Below, piece after piece: positions 8,152-16,982 of a stretch of DNA of 62,426 nucleotides. Made by a program: the position numbers and the translations under genes. Below the pieces are notes generated by a model that did no database searches, was not told the DNA's origin, and saw only the letters and a list, made by a program, of their open reading frames with translations. The stretch comes from Limnobacter sp. CACIAM 66H1 (lineage in GTDB: Bacteria > Pseudomonadota > Gammaproteobacteria > Burkholderiales > Burkholderiaceae_B), in contig NZ_LUJK01000013.1 of NCBI RefSeq assembly GCF_001601825.1, positions 1 to 62,426 of the forward strand. Reading direction: 5' to 3'. Position 1 is the stretch's first letter. The number at the start of each line of letters is the position of its first letter.

Positions 8152-9048
8152 ATGCAATCGCAGCCCCCAACAGAATTCACTGACGAAATCAAATCGCTTT
8201 TTGTTGAAAAGAAGTTGGAGCAGGCACGCCAGCGTTTGCTGGAGACCTTAGACAATCGGTGGGATGGGCATTGCAATCTCATTGCGTTTACTTATCTGTA
8301 TGCCGAGAACCGCACTGACGAGGATTGCAAGCGCGCACTGGAGTGGCTTGAACAGGGCGTGACCGCTGGTGAAGTAGATGCAAAGGTGATTTTGGGTCGC
8401 CTGCTGGTGTCGGGTGAACTGGGTAATCAGGATTTTCTGCGCGGCATGAACCTCTTGCAGGAAGCAGCGCATGCGAATGTTTTGATGGCTGTGTTGACAC
8501 TGGTACAAATTTATCAGGGTGGGGTTGAAGGGCATCTGGATGCCGATGTTCAACTAACCCGGCAATACTTGAAGCAAGCCGCTGACTTGGGCGACCCCAA
8601 TTCCGCCTATCGACTAGCGCTTGAGCTTGAGCGCTTGACAACACCCGACTTCGAGCAAGCTTTCAGATATTTTGACAAAGCGGCGCAGGGTGGTTTGTCC
8701 CAGGCCATGCACAACGTGGGTGTTTATTACCTGCATGGCAAGGGGGCTGTAAAGAACACGACCCTGGCTTTGGCCTACTTGACCGAGGCGGCCAAGCTGG
8801 GATCACCCTTGTCGATGCTAAGCTTGTCCCTGTTGTATCTTGATGGGGTAGAGGTGCAGAAGGATCGCGGAGTGGCTTTAAGTTGGCTTTATATTTACCA
8901 AGTGCTTTTCCCTGAAACCGATATTCCTGACCAGCTTCAATTGCTGCTCGATGATGTGTCTAGCGAGGAAGAAAATTTTGCGCGCCAGGCTGCACAGAAT
9001 TTTGTAAATCATCAACTGAATAAATCCCCTAGCGGAACGCTGCACTAA
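8152..9048 (+). CDS. Sel1-like repeat (TPR-related) protein
   Basis: This 298-residue soluble protein is built from Sel1-like repeats of about 36 residues, seen as AxxxLGxxYxxG-type units around residues 65-260 (for example AMHNVGVYYLHGKGAVKN). Such repeats form superhelical scaffolds for protein-protein contacts. No signal peptide is visible, so it is likely cytoplasmic. The start is set at the ATG at 8152 because the longer reading frame begins inside the divergent gene's start region. Partner and process are unknown. Confidence 0.78.
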   Translation: MQSQPPTEFTDEIKSLFVEKKLEQARQRLLETLDNRWDGHCNLIAFTYLYAENRTDEDCKRALEWLEQGVTAGEVDAKVILGRLLVSGELGNQDFLRGMNLLQEAAHANVLMAVLTLVQIYQGGVEGHLDADVQLTRQYLKQAADLGDPNSAYRLALELERLTTPDFEQAFRYFDKAAQGGLSQAMHNVGVYYLHGKGAVKNTTLALAYLTEAAKLGSPLSMLSLSLLYLDGVEVQKDRGVALSWLYIYQVLFPETDIPDQLQLLLDDVSSEEENFARQAAQNFVNHQLNKSPSGTLH

Positions 9049-9099
9049 TCTGCAATACTTCACGCGGGAACTTTCCCATAACCACAAACGAGGACCGCC

Positions 9100-9228
9100 A
9101 TGACTGTTTGCCCGATTGCGATTGCTGTTGGTTGTCAAAAATGTCCTGCATTTAAAATTTGTCCTGCCAAGTCGATTCTGGGTGATCAGCCCAAAGCCAG
9201 CGACAAGCAGCCCGAAAAGAAACAGTAA
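9100..9228 (+). CDS. Small cysteine-rich protein, 42 aa
   Basis: This short reading frame starts at the ATG at 9100 and ends with TAA at 9228. It begins MTVCPIAIAVGCQKCPAF and carries four cysteines, in TVCP, GCQKCP and ICPAK. The C-terminal half is lysine-rich and polar. The spacing C-x7-C-x2-C-x5-C suggests a zinc- or iron-sulfur-binding knuckle, but no function is known to me. An AGGA stretch precedes the start, and a strong intrinsic terminator follows at once, which supports a real transcribed gene. I recall similar small proteins in other betaproteobacteria, but did not check. Confidence 0.7.
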   Translation: MTVCPIAIAVGCQKCPAFKICPAKSILGDQPKASDKQPEKKQ

Positions 9229-9249
9229 GTTGCGATACTTTTTCTGAAA

Positions 9250-9276
9250 AACCCCGACCTGGTTCGGGGTTTTTTT
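9250..9276 (+). terminator. Intrinsic terminator
   Basis: The arms AACCCCGA (9250-9257) and TCGGGGTT (9264-9271) flank a 6-nt loop and are followed by a run of T. It lies 21 bp past the stop of the 42-aa cysteine-rich protein and insulates the symporter gene downstream. Confidence 0.9.
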
Positions 9277-9422
9277 ACGTCTGAATGTTCCTCGTTCAAG
9301 GGAACTATTCGTTCGATTTGTTAAAAAGTGTGTCGCAGGCACATTGCTTGCGTACTAAACTGGCAATTCGCCATTGCAGCACCAAATGGGCGCATCGCTT
9401 TTCACAACAAGGAGAACAATGC

Positions 9423-10766
9423 ATGGAAGCACTCACGCAGTTTGTTAATGCAATTAATGGCATCGTGTGGGGTCCTCCCATGCTGATTGCCATTCTGGGT
9501 ACCGGTCTGTTTTTGCAGCTTCGTTTGAAATTGATGCCAATTTTCAAAATCGGCATGGGTTTCAAATGGGTGTTGAAAAGTAGAACACCCGAGGCTGGTG
9601 CCAAAGGTGACATTACCCCTTATGCCGCGCTGATGACGGCACTGGCCGCTACTGTGGGTACCGGCAATATTGCGGGTGTGGCTACAGCCATCGCCTTGGG
9701 CGGTCCGGGTGCTTTGTTCTGGATGTGGATGACTGCGCTGGTGGGTATGGCCACCAAGTACGCTGAGGTGTTGCTGGCAGTCCATTATCGTGAAACTGAT
9801 GCTCGTGGTCAGCAAGTGGGCGGTCCCATGTATGCGATAAAAAATGGTCTTGGCAAGAACTGGAAGTGGTTGGGCATTGCGTTTGCGCTGTTTGGTGGTC
9901 TGGCGGGCTTTGGTATTGGCAATATGGTTCAGTCCAACAGCGTTGCAGATGTGCTGAATGTGACTTTCGGCATCGACAAATGGATTTCCGGCATTGTGAT
10001 GACGGTGCTGGTGGGTTTTGTGTTGATCGGTGGTGTGAAGCGAATTGGTGCAGTGGCGCAGAAAGTTGTTCCATTCATGTGCGTGGCCTACATCGTCGCT
10101 TCAGTCATTATTCTGGGCATGTATATTGATCAGGTTCCTGCCGCTTTCGCCCTGATCATTGAAAGTGCTTTCAACCCGGTTGCTGCCACTGGTGGTTTTG
10201 CCGGTGCAGCCATCATGCTGGCCATTCGCTACGGCGTAGCACGGGGTATTTTCTCCAATGAGGCTGGTTTGGGCACTGCGGGTATCGCTCAGGCTGCGGG
10301 TCAAAGCAACAATCCTGTTGAATCGGGCTTGGTGGGTATGATGGGTACATTCATCGACACCATTATTGTTTGTACCATGACGGGTCTGGTGATCGTGGTC
10401 ACAGGCGTGTGGAGCAGTGGCCTGAATGGCGCTGCGCTGAGTTCCAGTGCCTACGCGGCAGGCTTGCCCGGTGTGGGTGAATATGTGTTGGCTTTGTCGC
10501 TGGCCTTCTTCGCATTCACGACAATTCTGGGTTGGTCGTACTTCGGTGAGAAGTGCTGGGAGTTCGTGGCTGGTACAGCCATCACCATGTCTTACCGTGT
10601 GTTGTGGACAGGTTTTGTCATGGTCGGTGCTGTGACTCAGCTTGACTTCGTGTGGTTGGTGGCCGATACCCTGAACGCCTTCATGGCCTTGCCCAACCTG
10701 ATTTCCTTGTTGTTGCTATCGCCGGTCATCGTGAAGCTCACCAACGAATACTTCGCCAACAAGTAA
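9423..10766 (+). CDS. Sodium:alanine/glycine symporter (AGCS family)
   Basis: This 447-residue inner-membrane protein imports alanine or glycine with sodium. It shows about ten to eleven hydrophobic helices and AGCS signatures: ATVGTGNIAGVATAIALGGPGALFWMW near residue 80, GGPMYAIKNGLG, and NEAGLGTAGIAQAA in the second half. C-terminal WSYFGEKC is also typical. The ATG at 9423 is chosen because GGAG lies 8 nt upstream; the open frame extends further 5' without a better site. It stands alone, after the terminator of the small cysteine-rich gene and before a hairpin. Confidence 0.93.
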   Translation: MEALTQFVNAINGIVWGPPMLIAILGTGLFLQLRLKLMPIFKIGMGFKWVLKSRTPEAGAKGDITPYAALMTALAATVGTGNIAGVATAIALGGPGALFWMWMTALVGMATKYAEVLLAVHYRETDARGQQVGGPMYAIKNGLGKNWKWLGIAFALFGGLAGFGIGNMVQSNSVADVLNVTFGIDKWISGIVMTVLVGFVLIGGVKRIGAVAQKVVPFMCVAYIVASVIILGMYIDQVPAAFALIIESAFNPVAATGGFAGAAIMLAIRYGVARGIFSNEAGLGTAGIAQAAGQSNNPVESGLVGMMGTFIDTIIVCTMTGLVIVVTGVWSSGLNGAALSSSAYAAGLPGVGEYVLALSLAFFAFTTILGWSYFGEKCWEFVAGTAITMSYRVLWTGFVMVGAVTQLDFVWLVADTLNAFMALPNLISLLLLSPVIVKLTNEYFANK

Positions 10767-10779
10767 TTTTTTTCTTCGA

Positions 10780-10812
10780 ATCGGCAAGCCGCAATCTGAG
10801 CGGTTTGCCGAT
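10780..10812. terminator. Strong hairpin after the AGCS gene
   Basis: The 13-nt arms ATCGGCAAGCCGC (10780-10792) and GCGGTTTGCCGAT (10800-10812) pair with one G-U wobble around a 7-nt loop. No T-run follows on either strand, so it may act as an mRNA 3' end stabiliser or a weak terminator. Confidence 0.55.
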
Positions 10813-10934
10813 CAGACTTGAACCTGTTTCGAGTTTTTCACCAAGTTTTACCGATTGTTCCAGAGTTTGTCGCTATGATACGTTCCCTTTCAACACGCAC
10901 GTGCTTATTCACAATATGACTCTGGGATGTACTC

Positions 10935-11465
10935 ATGGCCGGTGATACACGCTTGAACAAAATGAAACGCAGTTTTCTGGTGTTGTTGATGGCGCTCTGG
11001 CCCGGTTTCGTATTTGCAGATTCCTCTTTGGACTCTTTGCTATACAAGCCCGAGGTGGAGCATTCGTATAGCAATGAAGTGCAAAATGCGCTCTTGGCCC
11101 ATTATTCAAATTGGGCGGGTACTCGGCACAAATTGGGTGGTACAGGCGCAAATGGCGTCGACTGTTCCAGTTTTATTCAAACCTTGTTTCAAGACAAATT
11201 TCAGCTTCAATTGCCTCGCAGTTCGCGCGAGCAAATGACCATGGGCGAGCGGGTCGATCTCACGGATTTGCGCTCGGGCGATCTTCTTTTTTTTCGCACT
11301 GGCCCCACACGCCGACATGTGGGTGTGTATGTGGGTGACAATCAGTTCATGCACGTGTCGACGCGCGCGGGTGTTGAAATTGCCAAGTTGCTCAGCCCTT
11401 ACTGGCAACGTCACTTTATTACCGCCCGCCGGGTGGGTTTGGGCAGTATTACACCTTCAAACTGA
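10935..11465 (+). CDS. NlpC/P60 family secreted endopeptidase
   Basis: This 176-residue protein carries a signal peptide (hydrophobic RSFLVLLMALWPGFVFA) and a C-terminal NlpC/P60 domain, which cleaves peptidoglycan stem peptides in the periplasm. The catalytic cysteine is in GVDCSSFIQ and the histidine in RHVGVYVGDN, followed by NQFMHVST. These match the YafL/Spr (MepS) type. No lipobox is visible, so it is probably soluble in the periplasm. The ATG at 10935 is preferred because GGGA lies upstream; an internal ATG at 10962 has none. Its 3' end overlaps the opposing yhhQ gene by 17 bp. Confidence 0.9.
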   Translation: MAGDTRLNKMKRSFLVLLMALWPGFVFADSSLDSLLYKPEVEHSYSNEVQNALLAHYSNWAGTRHKLGGTGANGVDCSSFIQTLFQDKFQLQLPRSSREQMTMGERVDLTDLRSGDLLFFRTGPTRRHVGVYVGDNQFMHVSTRAGVEIAKLLSPYWQRHFITARRVGLGSITPSN

Positions 11466-12141
11466 ACGGCGTGAAGTTGGTGTTTCTGTCGTAATAATCT
11501 TCGTTTTCTGCGCGTTTCAGGCGAGCCACTACCCAGTAGGTCAGTGGTGTGGCCAGAATTTCCCAGCTGGTCTTCAATACATATTGCGTCAATGCCACGG
11601 TGATGATTTGATCGGTGGTCATGATTCCCCAAAACGCAATCGTATAAAACAATCCGGAATCTACAAATTCACCCACCACAGTTGAGCCAATGGTGCGGGT
11701 CCACAGCCATTTGCCCTGAGTCCATATTTTCATTTTCGCCAGCACGAAGCTGTTGATAAAGCTGCCGCTCCAAAAGGCAATCAGCGAGGCCAGCACAATT
11801 CTCCAGGTGTTGCCAAACACACTTTCAACTGCAGCTTGTTTGTCGACCCAGAAAGAGGCTGCAGGAAGATTCACCACGGTGAATGCCATGAAAGATGCAA
11901 GGGCCAAGGCCCCGAAGCCAGCCCACACGGCTCGGCGGTCGCGGCCATATCCATACACCTCAGTCAGGATATCGCTGAATATGTAAGAAATGGGGAAAAA
12001 CAACACACCCGCTGCAAAGGTAACTGTGCCAATCAAAGGCAAATCCAGTTCGGCAATTTTTGCGGGGCCGATCAGGTTGGAACACAGAAGCACGGCCACA
12101 AAGGCAACCAAGACGAATTCGTAATATTTGTATTGCCTCAT
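11449..12141 (-). CDS. yhhQ: Queuosine precursor transporter YhhQ (VUT family)
   Basis: This 230-residue membrane protein has about six helices and matches the YhhQ/VUT family, which imports preQ0 or preQ1 for queuosine tRNA modification. Family features are the N-terminal KYYEFVLVAFVAVLLCSN, the FFPISYIFSDILTEVYGY motif and SFINSFVLAKMKIWTQG. WTRTIGSTVVGEFVDS in the second half is also typical. The start is the ATG at 12141; the longer frame would begin inside the promoter of the divergent gene. I looked for a preQ1 riboswitch in the short leader and did not find one. Confidence 0.9.
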   Translation of the reverse strand: MRQYKYYEFVLVAFVAVLLCSNLIGPAKIAELDLPLIGTVTFAAGVLFFPISYIFSDILTEVYGYGRDRRAVWAGFGALALASFMAFTVVNLPAASFWVDKQAAVESVFGNTWRIVLASLIAFWSGSFINSFVLAKMKIWTQGKWLWTRTIGSTVVGEFVDSGLFYTIAFWGIMTTDQIITVALTQYVLKTSWEILATPLTYWVVARLKRAENEDYYDRNTNFTPFSLKV

Positions 12142-12198
12142 GGCGACTTCAAAGCGGCAGGTTAGAATCACTGAACATTACTACACATCGGACACATC

Positions 12199-13236
12199 AT
12201 GGCAAAACCCAGTGCTTCTGCACCCAAAGACCTTGCATCCCAACTGCTGGAGGCGGAAGTGGCTTTTTGGTTGCAAAACCTGAAGGGTAAAAAGTTTCAG
12301 AGTTTGTTGGCCGATGAGTTGAATCATGTGCTTGCCCGGCTAGAGCATATTCGCTTGCGTGACGCTGTGGATGAAGCCAAAGTCAAAGGCACCGCCCAGC
12401 GTTATGCGGTTGAAATGGAAATTGGTGGCGCAATACCCGAACTGTTTGGCGAAATTGCGAATCGCATTTTTGAGTTTCCAGCCAGCCGAACCACGAAAAT
12501 TGGCGAGGTCGTGTCAGATTCAATCGCAACAGAATTCATTGAGAAATTGTTTGAGCAGGACGGCGTACTGGATCATGCTGTTACCAATATTCGAAACAGC
12601 ACACCGTTTCGACATTTTCTGTCCGACGTTATTTTCACGGTGCTCAAAGGCTATGTGTTTGAGCAAAACAATCTGATGAAGTTTTCCACTGTGGCCAGCA
12701 GCACCCGCAAGGTGCGAGAGTGGCTTAGCACCAAGGCACCTGATTTGTCAGAAGGCCTGGAAGACCGGGTGCGCAACCTGATGGAAAGTGGTGTGAAAAG
12801 TTCACTGGAAATGGTGGATGAAACCTTGGACAACGAGCAGTACCGCGAAACTGCCATGAACAGCGCTCTGGCTTTTTGGGATGTGGTTCGTGAATGGCCT
12901 TTGACCGCTTACCGAGATTACCTGACTGAGCAGGATCTTCAGGAATTCATGGTGCTGGGTTATGAATTCTGGCTTGAGTTCCGCAACACGGAGTACCTGA
13001 AGTCGTGCATTGATCTGGGCGTGGATTTCTTCTTTGAGAAGTATGGAGATCAGTCTTTGCAAGACCTCCTCGATGACATCGGCATCAGCCACGAGATGAT
13101 TGCGGATGAGCTTGACAACTACCTCCCCGACCTCGCGACATTAGTGATCAAGGAAGGGCTGGCGGAGGGTTTTCTGCGCCGCAACCTCCAGCGTTTCTAC
13201 AGCAGCAAGAAGGTGCAAGACCTTCTTGCCGGTTAA
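12199..13236 (+). CDS. Hypothetical helical protein, 345 aa
   Basis: I do not recognise this 345-residue protein. It is acidic and predicted almost wholly alpha-helical, without a signal peptide or clear membrane segment. Repeated amphipathic stretches such as VREWLSTKAPDLSEGLEDRV and LQDLLDDIGISHEMIADEL suggest a helical bundle. It sits 57 bp from the divergent yhhQ gene and ends 4 bp from the stop of the opposing lipoprotein gene. Codon use looks like that of its neighbours, so it is probably a native gene. Confidence 0.65.
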   Translation: MAKPSASAPKDLASQLLEAEVAFWLQNLKGKKFQSLLADELNHVLARLEHIRLRDAVDEAKVKGTAQRYAVEMEIGGAIPELFGEIANRIFEFPASRTTKIGEVVSDSIATEFIEKLFEQDGVLDHAVTNIRNSTPFRHFLSDVIFTVLKGYVFEQNNLMKFSTVASSTRKVREWLSTKAPDLSEGLEDRVRNLMESGVKSSLEMVDETLDNEQYRETAMNSALAFWDVVREWPLTAYRDYLTEQDLQEFMVLGYEFWLEFRNTEYLKSCIDLGVDFFFEKYGDQSLQDLLDDIGISHEMIADELDNYLPDLATLVIKEGLAEGFLRRNLQRFYSSKKVQDLLAG

Positions 13237-13240
13237 CCGT

Positions 13241-15388
13241 TCAAAGGTTTCCTGTACTGGTACCAGCAGGCAAGTTCAATACCTTGCCATTGCTGAAATT
13301 CAGCACCACGGGGCCGTCTGACACCACGGTATAAGCGGCACCGTTTCTCAGGCAGCTCGCAGTGGTGTCAATGCGCATCGACGCGACATTACTCAGCATT
13401 GCCGTAAAACGGTTCTCGCTTGCAGCCTGAACAGGTTCGCCCATCAGCCTGCGGAAGGTTTGAATAAAGGGAACAGGGCCATTGCCGGCAGTTTGCCCGT
13501 TTTCAAAGTTGCTGACGTTGCGAGCACAGGCAAAACTTTCGACATCTGTTGAAACATCACCTTCTGCTCGGCCTTTGATGTTGCTCAGCCAATACGCCTT
13601 GTCATGCTTGATTTCGTATTCAGGGTAAGCAAATGCCTCATTGGTTTTGAAGGTGATTCGACCTGGGTTTTTGACCCGTTTCAGGTTGCGGGTGAACTCG
13701 GCTTCTTTTGTCCACTCGTCCAGCGCGATCAATGTGAGGTGCTCAGCCAACAGGTGCATGTAAAACTCGTACCGCACTCCATCGGTTTGGCTCAGTTTCA
13801 AAGCCCAGTCCAGCCCGGTGTTTACTTGAACCAATTCATCCAGTGCTCCGTAGGAATGAGTGCCCGGAATATGGCGCAAATTGCCCAGGTAGTTGCTGAT
13901 GTTTCCCACGCCGCCAATGGTGCTGCTCACTGGCAGGGCAAAGGGCAGGGCGCTGTTCAAGGCCTGTTCACCTTGAATCAGCACGTCGCCAATCAGCGGG
14001 GTATTCAGAATGCTGCCGGTAAATCCCACCCAGTTACTCAATCCAGCAAAACGCTCAGGGTACAGCGCTGCGAGGCGAGTGGAGCCATAGCCCCCCATGG
14101 AATAACCGCCCACCAAAACGCGGTCTTCATCAATATTGAAGGTGTCTAACGCATCGTCCAGCACATCGAGCACATCGCGTTCAGACAAACCGGAATAAAA
14201 CCCATAAGGACCGCGTCCCAATGGCGAGATCAACACGCGGTCGAGTGCATCGCCAAACTGGGCCTGCATGCCCGGCTGGTTGATCTGGCTGGCGTGGTTG
14301 GCCTCACAACCATGCAGTATCATTTGCAGGCTGCGTAGGTCGTCAAAATTGCCGTTCTTGGGAATGTATACACCGTAGGGTTGGTACTTGCCCACGAAAT
14401 GGAAATACTGCCCACAGAAGCGGCTGTTGGTCTCTGGGCTTGAGGATTCAGCCTGCGGCACCATGCCTTCGCCTGTGGAATTTGGCGCGGTGTATTTCGA
14501 GGTGTAAACCCTTTGTTTGAAACCTGCGTCCACCACCGCCTTTTCAGTGATGCCCGGTGTCAGTTTTCGGCGATCGACCAGTGCAAAAAACTGGCCAATG
14601 TCCCCTGCAGCCAAGGCAGCAGCCTGTTTGTCTTCCCACCAATTGCCTTTGTTGGGCAGCACTTGCGACGGTATCGTACCTTCAGCTCCGGCTTCTTCAT
14701 CCGGACCCCGGAAAGCCACATTCATGACTTCGCCACTGCTTTGAGCCGTGACCGCCCAGACTTTGAACAGGTTGCTGCTCGGGGCCGGGAATGTACCTGT
14801 AATTGTATTGGTGTCCGTGTTGCCCGTGGTGAACTCATAGACCACATCTGCACCTTGCACGGTCAATCCCATCAAGGTTTCGCTGCCCGTCGCCGGGTTG
14901 TTGTCGGTGTCGACGGCAAGGGCCGCAATGGTTTGACCTGCTTCATACAGGGCATTCATCTCAAAGCTTGCAGTGAGCGTGTTGCCTTGTCGGCTAATCC
15001 GAAGCTCGACCAAGTCAGCAGTGCTTTCTGCGCCTGTCGGGTAACGTGAATCGCCCGCCGTGGGCGACAACAAACCGGGAGTGTTGGCCAGGGGGTTGCC
15101 CATTTGCCCGGCACGGCTGGCCAGGTTCAGCAAGGCGGGGCTGGGGGAAATCAGGCCTGTGTCCGCGCCGTAATCGTCGTACACATAGTCACGGTAAACC
15201 AATATCCCGTTGCAAATTTCGGTGACGCCTGCAAACCAGGATTGCTCACTGCACTGTGCTGTCTCTTGCGGGTTGACTGGTGTACCAGTGCCTGGGTTAT
15301 TGGAAATTGCGGAGTCTTCGCTGCTGCAGGAAATCAGCAGCGCGCTAAAGCTTAAAGCGATCAGTGTTTTTCGGGATGTACAGGGCAC
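13241..15388 (-). CDS. Large lipoprotein with C-terminal alpha/beta hydrolase domain
   Basis: This 715-residue protein starts with a lipoprotein signal (SALLISCSS), so it is anchored by a lipidated cysteine. Residues about 40-270 look like a beta-sandwich region (AALAVDTDNNPATGSETLMGL). The C-terminal half is an alpha/beta hydrolase related to secreted esterases and PHB depolymerases. It has LQMILHGCEANH as oxyanion region, the nucleophile serine in GGYSMGGYGS and HLLAEHLTL as a possible histidine site. It may degrade an external polyester or ester. The GTG start at 15388 lacks a clear ribosome-binding site. It lies 75 bp downstream of the DUF6279 lipoprotein gene on the same strand. Confidence 0.72.
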   Translation of the reverse strand: MPCTSRKTLIALSFSALLISCSSEDSAISNNPGTGTPVNPQETAQCSEQSWFAGVTEICNGILVYRDYVYDDYGADTGLISPSPALLNLASRAGQMGNPLANTPGLLSPTAGDSRYPTGAESTADLVELRISRQGNTLTASFEMNALYEAGQTIAALAVDTDNNPATGSETLMGLTVQGADVVYEFTTGNTDTNTITGTFPAPSSNLFKVWAVTAQSSGEVMNVAFRGPDEEAGAEGTIPSQVLPNKGNWWEDKQAAALAAGDIGQFFALVDRRKLTPGITEKAVVDAGFKQRVYTSKYTAPNSTGEGMVPQAESSSPETNSRFCGQYFHFVGKYQPYGVYIPKNGNFDDLRSLQMILHGCEANHASQINQPGMQAQFGDALDRVLISPLGRGPYGFYSGLSERDVLDVLDDALDTFNIDEDRVLVGGYSMGGYGSTRLAALYPERFAGLSNWVGFTGSILNTPLIGDVLIQGEQALNSALPFALPVSSTIGGVGNISNYLGNLRHIPGTHSYGALDELVQVNTGLDWALKLSQTDGVRYEFYMHLLAEHLTLIALDEWTKEAEFTRNLKRVKNPGRITFKTNEAFAYPEYEIKHDKAYWLSNIKGRAEGDVSTDVESFACARNVSNFENGQTAGNGPVPFIQTFRRLMGEPVQAASENRFTAMLSNVASMRIDTTASCLRNGAAYTVVSDGPVVLNFSNGKVLNLPAGTSTGNL

Positions 15389-15463
15389 AGTAAAAGTCCA
15401 AAAGTGAATTGGGTCTAAAGAACTTTTACTTCAGTAAAGTACTGATGGATTCAAGAGGGGGGG

Positions 15464-16351
15464 TTAATTGTTGCTGGCCAAAATTTGAAAATCCTTCGCC
15501 CAACCCGCTGCACGATCAGCGGCGTTGTTGCGTTGTTCTGCGGTGGCTGAATTAAGAACATCAACAATCAATGCTATGGTCGCCTTTTGCCGCTGTTCGC
15601 TTTGCTGCCGCTCAACCACAGTGGCTGGGGTTTGCCAGGCATTGAGCAGGCGCGCAATTTCCCGGCTTAACGTGACCTGATCAATTTGTCGGTTCGCTGC
15701 TTTGTTCACCAGGGTCATGAATTGCTGCTGCCGCTCAAGCCGTTTGTCATATCGCGATTGGGACCAGTGAATTTCGCTTTGTGCCCATGCTTCGATTTGC
15801 TTCACTTGTACCGGGTTCAATGAGCCTAACCAACGCTCGAAACGTTCCTTCATGCGTTCGGCGGATTCGCGCACTCGTTCATCGGTGTTTTGCATCAAGC
15901 GTTCTTCACGATATTCGGTGTTGGATTTCTCCAGCGCTTTTTGAATGTCGGACACCTGGTTGGGCCACAGGCCCAACATGTTTTTTGCAATTAAAGGAGC
16001 TGCTTCCTCGGCGGTGCGCTTGAGCGAGGCTCTAATCGCCATGTTCAGTTGTTGTACCTCGTCTGCATTCACTGGCCTGATTACGCCATTGCGCGCCGCC
16101 AGAGCTTGCCGGGCATTTTGCAGTTCATTGGCGAGTACTGGAAGTTCGGCGCTTCGATGCCACGCTACGATTTTGTTCAGACTGGTTTTTAACAAAGCCG
16201 ACTGCTCGGAATCGAAGTCGACTTTGCTGGTGAGGTAAGTGTGGGCAAAGCTGGCCGAGTTGTTGTATCCCAGTTTAATGGCGCTGCATGCGCCCAACAG
16301 GGTTAAACACGCCATGAGCAAATAGGTTCGGGTTCGAATCACCGCTTTCAT
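15464..16351 (-). CDS. DUF6279 family lipoprotein
   Basis: This 295-residue protein begins with a lipoprotein signal peptide and lipobox LLGAC, so a mature protein anchored in the envelope is expected. The mature part is helical, with SAIKLGYNNSASFAHTYL just after the cysteine, a typical start for DUF6279 proteins. The role of the family is unknown. Arginine- and glutamine-rich helices (ERQQQFMTLVNKAANRQ) suggest a coiled structure. It precedes the esterase-type lipoprotein gene on the same strand and may share its transcript. Confidence 0.8.
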   Translation of the reverse strand: MKAVIRTRTYLLMACLTLLGACSAIKLGYNNSASFAHTYLTSKVDFDSEQSALLKTSLNKIVAWHRSAELPVLANELQNARQALAARNGVIRPVNADEVQQLNMAIRASLKRTAEEAAPLIAKNMLGLWPNQVSDIQKALEKSNTEYREERLMQNTDERVRESAERMKERFERWLGSLNPVQVKQIEAWAQSEIHWSQSRYDKRLERQQQFMTLVNKAANRQIDQVTLSREIARLLNAWQTPATVVERQQSEQRQKATIALIVDVLNSATAEQRNNAADRAAGWAKDFQILASNN

Positions 16352-16412
16352 CGCAAATTACGCTATCTGGGAAATTGCCACAGTGTGTGTGACCCTAGTC
16401 TGGTTCATTCGT

Positions 16413-16982
16413 TCACTGTGTCTTGAAGTCCAAAGCCCAGTTTGGCAGGGGATGAACAAATTGTTGAAAGGTACCACCTTGAATCCGAAGAACTTTTTGA
16501 TAGGGTTGCTGTGCGCTTGAATTGTCGAGCACCCACACATCGTCGCACAGGGCCAGGGCCGCCAATACATTGTCAATTGTTCTCGGAATTCGAGATTCAA
16601 TTTTTTCGTCAGGCACGGCATGCCCTCCTGTTTCAATGCGTTGATGTACGCGGGCTTTGTTCAGCCCGTGATGTTCTAGGTGGATAAAGACCATCACGAC
16701 TTGATAGTCGAGTGCTTTGGCTTTAGCCACAAAGTCAATTTTGGAGGAATGGGAAAACACGGTTTCAAAGCAAAAATTCTTGCCTTGTTCAAGCAAATTA
16801 TTGCGCAGGTTTTCGGCAATTTTTGCAGCTTCGTAACTGTGTTGCTCGGGTGCATGGGGAAATACATCACGGGCAATGTCGTCTGCATTGACAAACGGCA
16901 TACCCAAAGGCTTTAACTGGGTGCGGTAAAAAGTCGATTTTCCAGCGCCATTGCCGCCCACCAGTAGCCACAGTTGCTTCAT
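16413..16982 (-). CDS. Zeta-toxin-like P-loop kinase (TA toxin candidate)
   Basis: This 189-residue P-loop protein resembles the zeta-toxin and AAA-type small kinases. The Walker A motif GGNGAGKST is at residues about 9-17. It is followed by NADDIARDVFP, a substrate-binding aspartate region as in zeta toxins, and by FETVFSH. Zeta toxins phosphorylate UDP-N-acetylglucosamine and block wall synthesis. Whether this one does is inference. Its start overlaps the stop of an upstream ParD-like antitoxin gene by 4 nt, the usual layout of a type II toxin-antitoxin operon. A housekeeping kinase role cannot be excluded. Confidence 0.8.
   Translation of the reverse strand: MKQLWLLVGGNGAGKSTFYRTQLKPLGMPFVNADDIARDVFPHAPEQHSYEAAKIAENLRNNLLEQGKNFCFETVFSHSSKIDFVAKAKALDYQVVMVFIHLEHHGLNKARVHQRIETGGHAVPDEKIESRIPRTIDNVLAALALCDDVWVLDNSSAQQPYQKVLRIQGGTFQQFVHPLPNWALDFKTQ

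Noticed and set aside
12142-12198. preQ1 riboswitch in front of yhhQ
   Set aside because: The gap is only 57 bp and I could not find the required stem and A-rich tail.
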